The notes under the pieces are model-generated. The model saw only the letters and a program-made list of their open reading frames with translations. It was not told the origin of the DNA and made no database searches. Made by a program: the position numbers and the translations under genes. A stretch of DNA of 64,000 bases from Clostridia bacterium (GTDB lineage Bacteria; Bacillota; Clostridia; UBA1381), in contig JAGBHE010000036.1 in assembly GCA_017935675.1 (NCBI GenBank), forward strand, positions 1-64,000, given 5' to 3'. Each line of letters starts with the position of its first letter. Position 1 is the first letter of the stretch. Shown in pieces: positions 63,431 through 64,000 of this stretch.

Positions 63431-64000
63431 ATGTATAATTTTGGAAGAAACAATTTCAGTGCGCGGGGTTCTTATTTGTCAATAGATAACTGCGAAAACG
63501 GATTTCGTTTGAGTACAATACGCGGATGGAAAGGCGGAGTATATGAGATTTTCAGAGTAGTATATGACAAAATGCCTGATATATCCTTTACCCCGTGGGA
63601 GATGAGCGTATCGGAGGGGACAAATGTTCAGAACTTTTGCTTTTTTGGGTCTGACGGTCTTTATTTCAAGGGAAAGGGCAGCGGAATAACTCTTGAGTAT
63701 TGTGAATACCCCGATACATACATAGCAAATTATGTAATAAAGGAAAACGGTAGTGTAAATTTGTGCGATTACAAAAATGACTGTTTTGAGTGGCTGACTC
63801 CGAAAAAGGGGAGTATTGAAATAGAGGCGCCGCGAAAAAAAGGTGAGGTCAAGTGCGACTATATAAAGCTTCATATAATCCCGGACGATAACGGAGAGTT
63901 TGAGGCTGCGCTTGAACAATTCTTTTCTCCGTCATCGGTTTTAAGATGTTATGATTATTCCTATGACGACTGCGTTAATATCCAAAAGAAAGACTATACC
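63431..64000 (+). CDS. Unknown protein, 3' end outside window
   Basis: From ATG 63431 (AGGGGGGC upstream) the frame stays open for 190 codons to the end of the window. It starts MYNFGRNNFSARGSYLSIDN and includes WKGGVYEIFRVVYDKMPDIS and WEMSVSEGTNVQNFCF. There is no signal peptide. The beta-rich opening resembles the N-terminal sandwich domain of some (alpha/alpha)6 glycosidases, but this is an impression only. A - strand frame across the same DNA is its shadow. Position after the esterase suggests another enzyme of the locus. Confidence 0.65.
   Translation, partial: MYNFGRNNFSARGSYLSIDNCENGFRLSTIRGWKGGVYEIFRVVYDKMPDISFTPWEMSVSEGTNVQNFCFFGSDGLYFKGKGSGITLEYCEYPDTYIANYVIKENGSVNLCDYKNDCFEWLTPKKGSIEIEAPRKKGEVKCDYIKLHIIPDDNGEFEAALEQFFSPSSVLRCYDYSYDDCVNIQKKDYT

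Overview
The window reads as a chromosomal carbohydrate-use locus from an AT-rich anaerobic Bacillota, most likely an uncultured Clostridia. The grounds are YesM/YesN-type two-component systems, S-layer-homology (SLH) anchored surface enzymes, MalF/MalG-type sugar transporters without their own ATPase, an IS1182-type transposase and strong AGGAGG-type ribosome binding sites. No rRNA, tRNA or CRISPR array was seen. Almost every gene is on the + strand; only one AraC regulator (48768-49514) is on the - strand.

Region 1 (1-3400) is accessory DNA. The end of an SGNH hydrolase gene is followed by a frameshifted IS1182-family transposase and a toxin-antitoxin pair: an HTH protein carrying a VbhA-type Fic-inhibitory motif, then a Fic toxin. 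The block lies between two 71-bp imperfect direct repeats, so it looks inserted into the 3' flank of the SGNH gene. Region 2 (3449-10213) holds a YesM/YesN sensor-regulator pair and a sugar ABC transporter (binding lipoprotein plus two permeases). The transporter promoter carries a two-copy direct repeat that looks like an AraC-type operator.

Region 3 (10225-44871) is the most striking part. Two paralogous cassettes, A and B, have the same gene order: SLH protein; a large unknown secreted protein with an SLH-like N-terminus; two secreted multi-CBM proteins; an SLH-anchored GH42-like enzyme; a non-anchored GH42-like enzyme; and a GH43-like enzyme. In cassette A the GH43 gene is only a 5' scrap, fused to a 32-bp copy of permease sequence and followed by a hairpin-rich 117-bp repeat. 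In all four GH42-like proteins a CBM-like jelly roll appears to be inserted inside the catalytic barrel.

Region 4 (44893-55346) encodes enzymes without signal peptides: GH27 alpha-galactosidase, two GH38 alpha-mannosidases, an (alpha/alpha)6 glycosidase, a nucleoside hydrolase, a small Cys-rich protein and the AraC regulator. Region 5 (55370-64000) has a GH140-like/DUF4038 hydrolase and a second YesM/YesN pair between two copies of the hairpin repeat, then a secreted esterase and the start of a further gene. A shared direct-repeat operator sits before both the second GH38 operon and the esterase.

Inferred workflow: surface proteins anchored to secondary cell-wall polymer bind and cut a polysaccharide or glycan. 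The transporter imports oligosaccharides, cytosolic GH27, GH38 and GH43 enzymes finish them, and the two sensor systems tune expression. The exact substrate cannot be read from the sequence; galactose- and mannose-containing chains are suggested by the families present.
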